Assembly: GCF_000165835.1 (NCBI RefSeq)
Contig: NC_014640.1
Span: forward strand, 124,001 to 188,000
Source: Achromobacter xylosoxidans A8
GTDB taxonomy: Bacteria > Pseudomonadota > Gammaproteobacteria > Burkholderiales > Burkholderiaceae_B
DNA: 64,000 bases
Reading direction: 5' to 3'
The notes beneath the pieces are model-generated. The model saw nothing but the letters and a program-made list of their open reading frames with translations, was not told where the DNA came from and made no database searches. Of the stretch, positions 61,782 through 64,000 are shown one piece after another (the first letter of the stretch is position 1; each line of letters opens with the position of its first letter). The translations under genes were made by a program, and so were the position numbers.

Positions 61782-62942
61782 ATGCGCCGATATTGGCTGA
61801 TCTTTGCTCAGGCCGTCACGGTCTGCCTGGGTATTCTATTCGTGGTGACGACCTTGCGGCCCGACCTGCTGCGGCTGGCCGGGCCGGCGGCAGGGCCTCA
61901 GCCCGCAGCTGCGGCCGCCACACCGCCGGCGGCACGCGCCCAGGCCACGGTGTCCTATGCGGATGGCGTGGCCCGCGCCGCGCCGTCCGTGGTCAACGTA
62001 TACACCACCAAGCACGTGAACGTGCCGCTGATTCCGCTGCCCGACGATCCGGTGCTGCGTCAGTTCTTCGGCCAGGTGCCGGGCGTGACACGGCGCCAGG
62101 CCTCGACCAGCCTGGGGTCCGGCGTGATCGTGAACCAGGACGGCTATGTGCTGACCAACTACCACGTGGTGCAGGCCGCGGACGCGATCGAGGTCGCGCT
62201 GGCGGACGGCCGCCGCGATGCCGCCAAGGTGGTGGGCGCGGATCCGGACACCGATCTGGCCGTGCTGAAGCTGGCCACCTTGCGCGCGCTGCCCGCGGCC
62301 ACGCTGGCGCCGGACCGGGGCTTGCGGGTGGGAGACGTGGTGCTGGCTATCGGCAATCCGTTCGGCGTCGGGCAGACCACGACGCTGGGTATCGTGTCGG
62401 CGCTGGGCCGCAACGGGCTGGGCCTGAACACCTACGAGAACTTCATCCAGACCGACGCCGCGATCAACCCCGGCAATTCGGGGGGCGCGCTGATCGACGC
62501 CGCGGGCAATCTGGTCGGTATCAATACCGCCATCTATTCTGAATCGGGCGGGTCCATGGGCATAGGCTTTGCCACCCCGATCGAGATCGCGCGCAAGGTC
62601 ATGGACGAGATCGTCAGGACCGGCGGGGTCAAGCGCGGCTGGCTGGGCGTGGAGCCGCAGGACGTGACGCCGGAACTGGCGCGGGCGTTCGGGCTGGACC
62701 GCGACACCCGCGGCGTGATCATCGCCGGCGTGATGCGCGATGGACCTGCCGCGCGCGGCGGCTTGAAGGTGGGCGATATCGTGCAGTCGGTCAACGGCAA
62801 GCGCATGGGGGACACCACCAGCCTGCTGTCGGAGATCGCGCAGCTGCCGCCGGGCCAGAGCGCCAAGCTGGGCATACTGCGTGGCGGCAAGCCGGCAGAG
62901 CTGGCGGTGGTGGTGGGTACGCGCCCGGGCAAGCCGCGCTAG
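61782..62942 (+). CDS. Trypsin-like serine protease with PDZ domain (HtrA/DegS type)
   Basis: 386 residues. An N-terminal membrane anchor (YWLIFAQAVTVCLGILFVVTTL), then the S1C protease with triad His128 (TNYHVV), Asp158 (DTDLAVLK) and Ser233 (NPGNSGG), and one PDZ domain (about 290-380). A single PDZ with an anchor is the DegS pattern, used in envelope stress sensing or quality control. The start at 61782 matches the anchor; the open frame extends to 61695 without a ribosome site. Confidence 0.93.
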   Translation: MRRYWLIFAQAVTVCLGILFVVTTLRPDLLRLAGPAAGPQPAAAAATPPAARAQATVSYADGVARAAPSVVNVYTTKHVNVPLIPLPDDPVLRQFFGQVPGVTRRQASTSLGSGVIVNQDGYVLTNYHVVQAADAIEVALADGRRDAAKVVGADPDTDLAVLKLATLRALPAATLAPDRGLRVGDVVLAIGNPFGVGQTTTLGIVSALGRNGLGLNTYENFIQTDAAINPGNSGGALIDAAGNLVGINTAIYSESGGSMGIGFATPIEIARKVMDEIVRTGGVKRGWLGVEPQDVTPELARAFGLDRDTRGVIIAGVMRDGPAARGGLKVGDIVQSVNGKRMGDTTSLLSEIAQLPPGQSAKLGILRGGKPAELAVVVGTRPGKPR

Positions 62943-62979
62943 GAACGGGCCGGGATTTCGCACGGGGCGCGGCTGGAAG

Positions 62980-63348
62980 TCAGGTCGCGGCGGGGTCTTT
63001 GGCCATCAGGCGCACCGCCGATACGATGGCCTTCTTGGTGCTTTCGGATTGATTGCGCAGCAGCGCCCAGATTTCCGTGCAATAGCCGTCCGGGGCGCCT
63101 TCCGGCGGGCCGACGCTGCCAGGCGGCGCATCCCCGCCCGGCCCCACGCCATCAGTCAGCCAGGGCACGCTGGTGTCCAGTGCGCGCGCCAACCGCAGCA
63201 GGGTGGCGCGAGACGGCGAATAGCAATCTTCGCGCATGAGGATGCGATGGATGCAGGATTGCGGCACGCCGGAAATGCGCGCCAGCTGGTTCTGGCTTTT
63301 GATGCCGCGCCATCGCATCAGGGTGTGCAGTCTTTGGGCGAGTGACAT
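62980..63348 (-). CDS. XRE family helix-turn-helix protein
   Basis: About 122 residues. The N-terminal helix-turn-helix is clear (SQNQLARISGVPQSCIHRILMREDCYSPSRATLLRLARAL), with a Gly/Pro-rich middle and a C-terminal helix (SESTKKAIVSAVRLMAKD). It looks like a phage- or island-type repressor lacking a peptidase domain. The start at 63348 is preferred over 63381, though neither has a good ribosome site. It lies between the HtrA-type protease and the tat genes, an unexpected location. Confidence 0.8.
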   Translation of the reverse strand: MSLAQRLHTLMRWRGIKSQNQLARISGVPQSCIHRILMREDCYSPSRATLLRLARALDTSVPWLTDGVGPGGDAPPGSVGPPEGAPDGYCTEIWALLRNQSESTKKAIVSAVRLMAKDPAAT

Positions 63349-63385
63349 GAGGGCAATGTAGAGTTGCCGCGTGTCGCCCACAAGG

Positions 63386-63415
63386 TGAAACGGTCCTGCT
63401 TTGTGGGCAGGACCG
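63386..63415 (-). terminator. Terminator after tatC
   Basis: 9-bp stem CGGTCCTGC / GCAGGACCG followed on the minus strand by GTTTCACC. The T-tract is short. Confidence 0.5.
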
Positions 63416-63427
63416 TCCAGAGGAAGA

Positions 63428-64000
63428 TCAGTGGCGTTCGGTCAGCGAATCCGAGCTGGCTTCGCTTTCCGTTCCTTGTTTTGGCGTGACCATGCGGGCG
63501 CAGATCAGTCCGACCTCGTACAGCAGGCAGAGCGGCACGGCCAGCATGAACTGGCTCACCACGTCGGGCGGCGTGACCACGGCGGCGATGATGAAGGCCC
63601 CCACCACCACGTAGCCGCGGGCGGCCTTCAGCTTGGACAGTTCGACCACGCCCATCTTCACCAGCAGCACCACGGCCACGGGTACTTCGAAGGTGATGCC
63701 GAAGGCCATGAACATCGTCATGACGAAGCTCAGGTAGGCCTCGATGTCCGGCGCCGGCGTGATGGACTGCGGCGCGAAGGTGGCGATGAAGTGGAAGACC
63801 GTGCGGAACACCACGAAATAGCAGAATGCCATGCCCGCGATGAACAGAAAGGTGCTGGAAATGATGAGCGGCAGCGCCAGGCGCTTTTCGTGCCGATACA
63901 GGCCGGGCGCCACGAAGGCCCAGGCCTGGTACAGCACCACGGGCAGCGCCACGATGAACGCGGCCATCATCGTGACCTTGACCGGCACCATGAACGGCGT
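63428..64000 (-). CDS. tatC: Sec-independent protein translocase TatC (partial, 5' end beyond the window)
   Basis: The 3' part of tatC, at least 190 codons; the start lies beyond the right edge. Visible are transmembrane helices 2 to 6, the periplasmic loop region YQAWAFVAPGLYRHEKRLA and the FEVPVAVVLLVKMGVV helix typical of TatC. It is the membrane receptor for twin-arginine substrates, which include the Rieske protein encoded in this window. It is followed by a hydrophilic tail (about 20 residues) and a terminator. Confidence 0.95.
   Translation of the reverse strand, partial: TPFMVPVKVTMMAAFIVALPVVLYQAWAFVAPGLYRHEKRLALPLIISSTFLFIAGMAFCYFVVFRTVFHFIATFAPQSITPAPDIEAYLSFVMTMFMAFGITFEVPVAVVLLVKMGVVELSKLKAARGYVVVGAFIIAAVVTPPDVVSQFMLAVPLCLLYEVGLICARMVTPKQGTESEASSDSLTERH

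Overview
The window is high-GC (roughly two thirds G+C), densely coded chromosomal DNA. Gene content points to the Betaproteobacteria, order Burkholderiales, most likely family Alcaligenaceae (Achromobacter or Bordetella type). The signs are a Bug-type (tripartite tricarboxylate) solute-binding protein, the petABC-sspA-sspB run, the two-gene DUF2868/GTPase unit, a long-form leuA, and many LysR, AraC and DMT/LysE accessory transport genes. No prophage, insertion sequence, CRISPR array or rRNA gene was seen. Genus-level assignment is inference from gene content only.

Layout. 0-10 kb: M20 amidohydrolase plus Bug binding protein; YnfA-like protein; MerR regulator divergent from a metallo-beta-lactamase-fold hydrolase with a perfect palindrome between them; LysE exporter; nitroreductase; cystathionine beta-lyase; an orphan branched-chain-type binding protein coupled to an alpha/beta hydrolase; DsbA. 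10-20 kb: SPOR-domain protein, argS, two small conserved proteins, then a lacI - phosphodiesterase - ugpCBAE cluster for glycerol-3-phosphate or glycerophosphodiester uptake, with matching LacI-type operators upstream of lacI and of ugpC. 20-30 kb: amidase, leuA (with a candidate leucine-codon leader upstream and a 39-bp tandem duplication of its 3' end), a small membrane protein divergent from rpoN, bfd with a Fur-like box on its start, LysR/DMT pair, bacterioferritin. 30-43 kb: prfC, LysE exporter, DEAD-box helicase, DUF945 protein, and a dipeptide ABC operon (dppA-B-C, fused D/F ATPase) ending in an amidohydrolase. 43-50 kb: GTPase/DUF2868 membrane pair, AraC, DMT transporter, class V aminotransferase with a RidA-like protein and LysR.

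50-52 kb: tRNA-Asn and tRNA-Thr, both on the minus strand, flank a small islet that holds a membrane-anchored GAF-domain protein and a tightly coupled 68-residue protein of unknown function. 52-64 kb: sspB, sspA and petCBA (respiratory complex III), mscL, then a four-gene accessory block (class II aldolase, AraC, MHS transporter, glutathione S-transferase), followed by the Nif3-like protein, a membrane-anchored HtrA-type protease, an XRE regulator and the 3' part of tatC, which runs off the right edge.

The most unusual signals are regulatory or structural: the candidate leuA attenuator, a probable leaderless Fur-controlled bfd transcript, the tRNA-bounded GAF islet, the paired LacI operators, and the inverted repeat over a strong dppA promoter with a long 5' UTR. 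No clearly new multi-gene system is evident. The GAF/small-protein pair is the best candidate for an undescribed unit.
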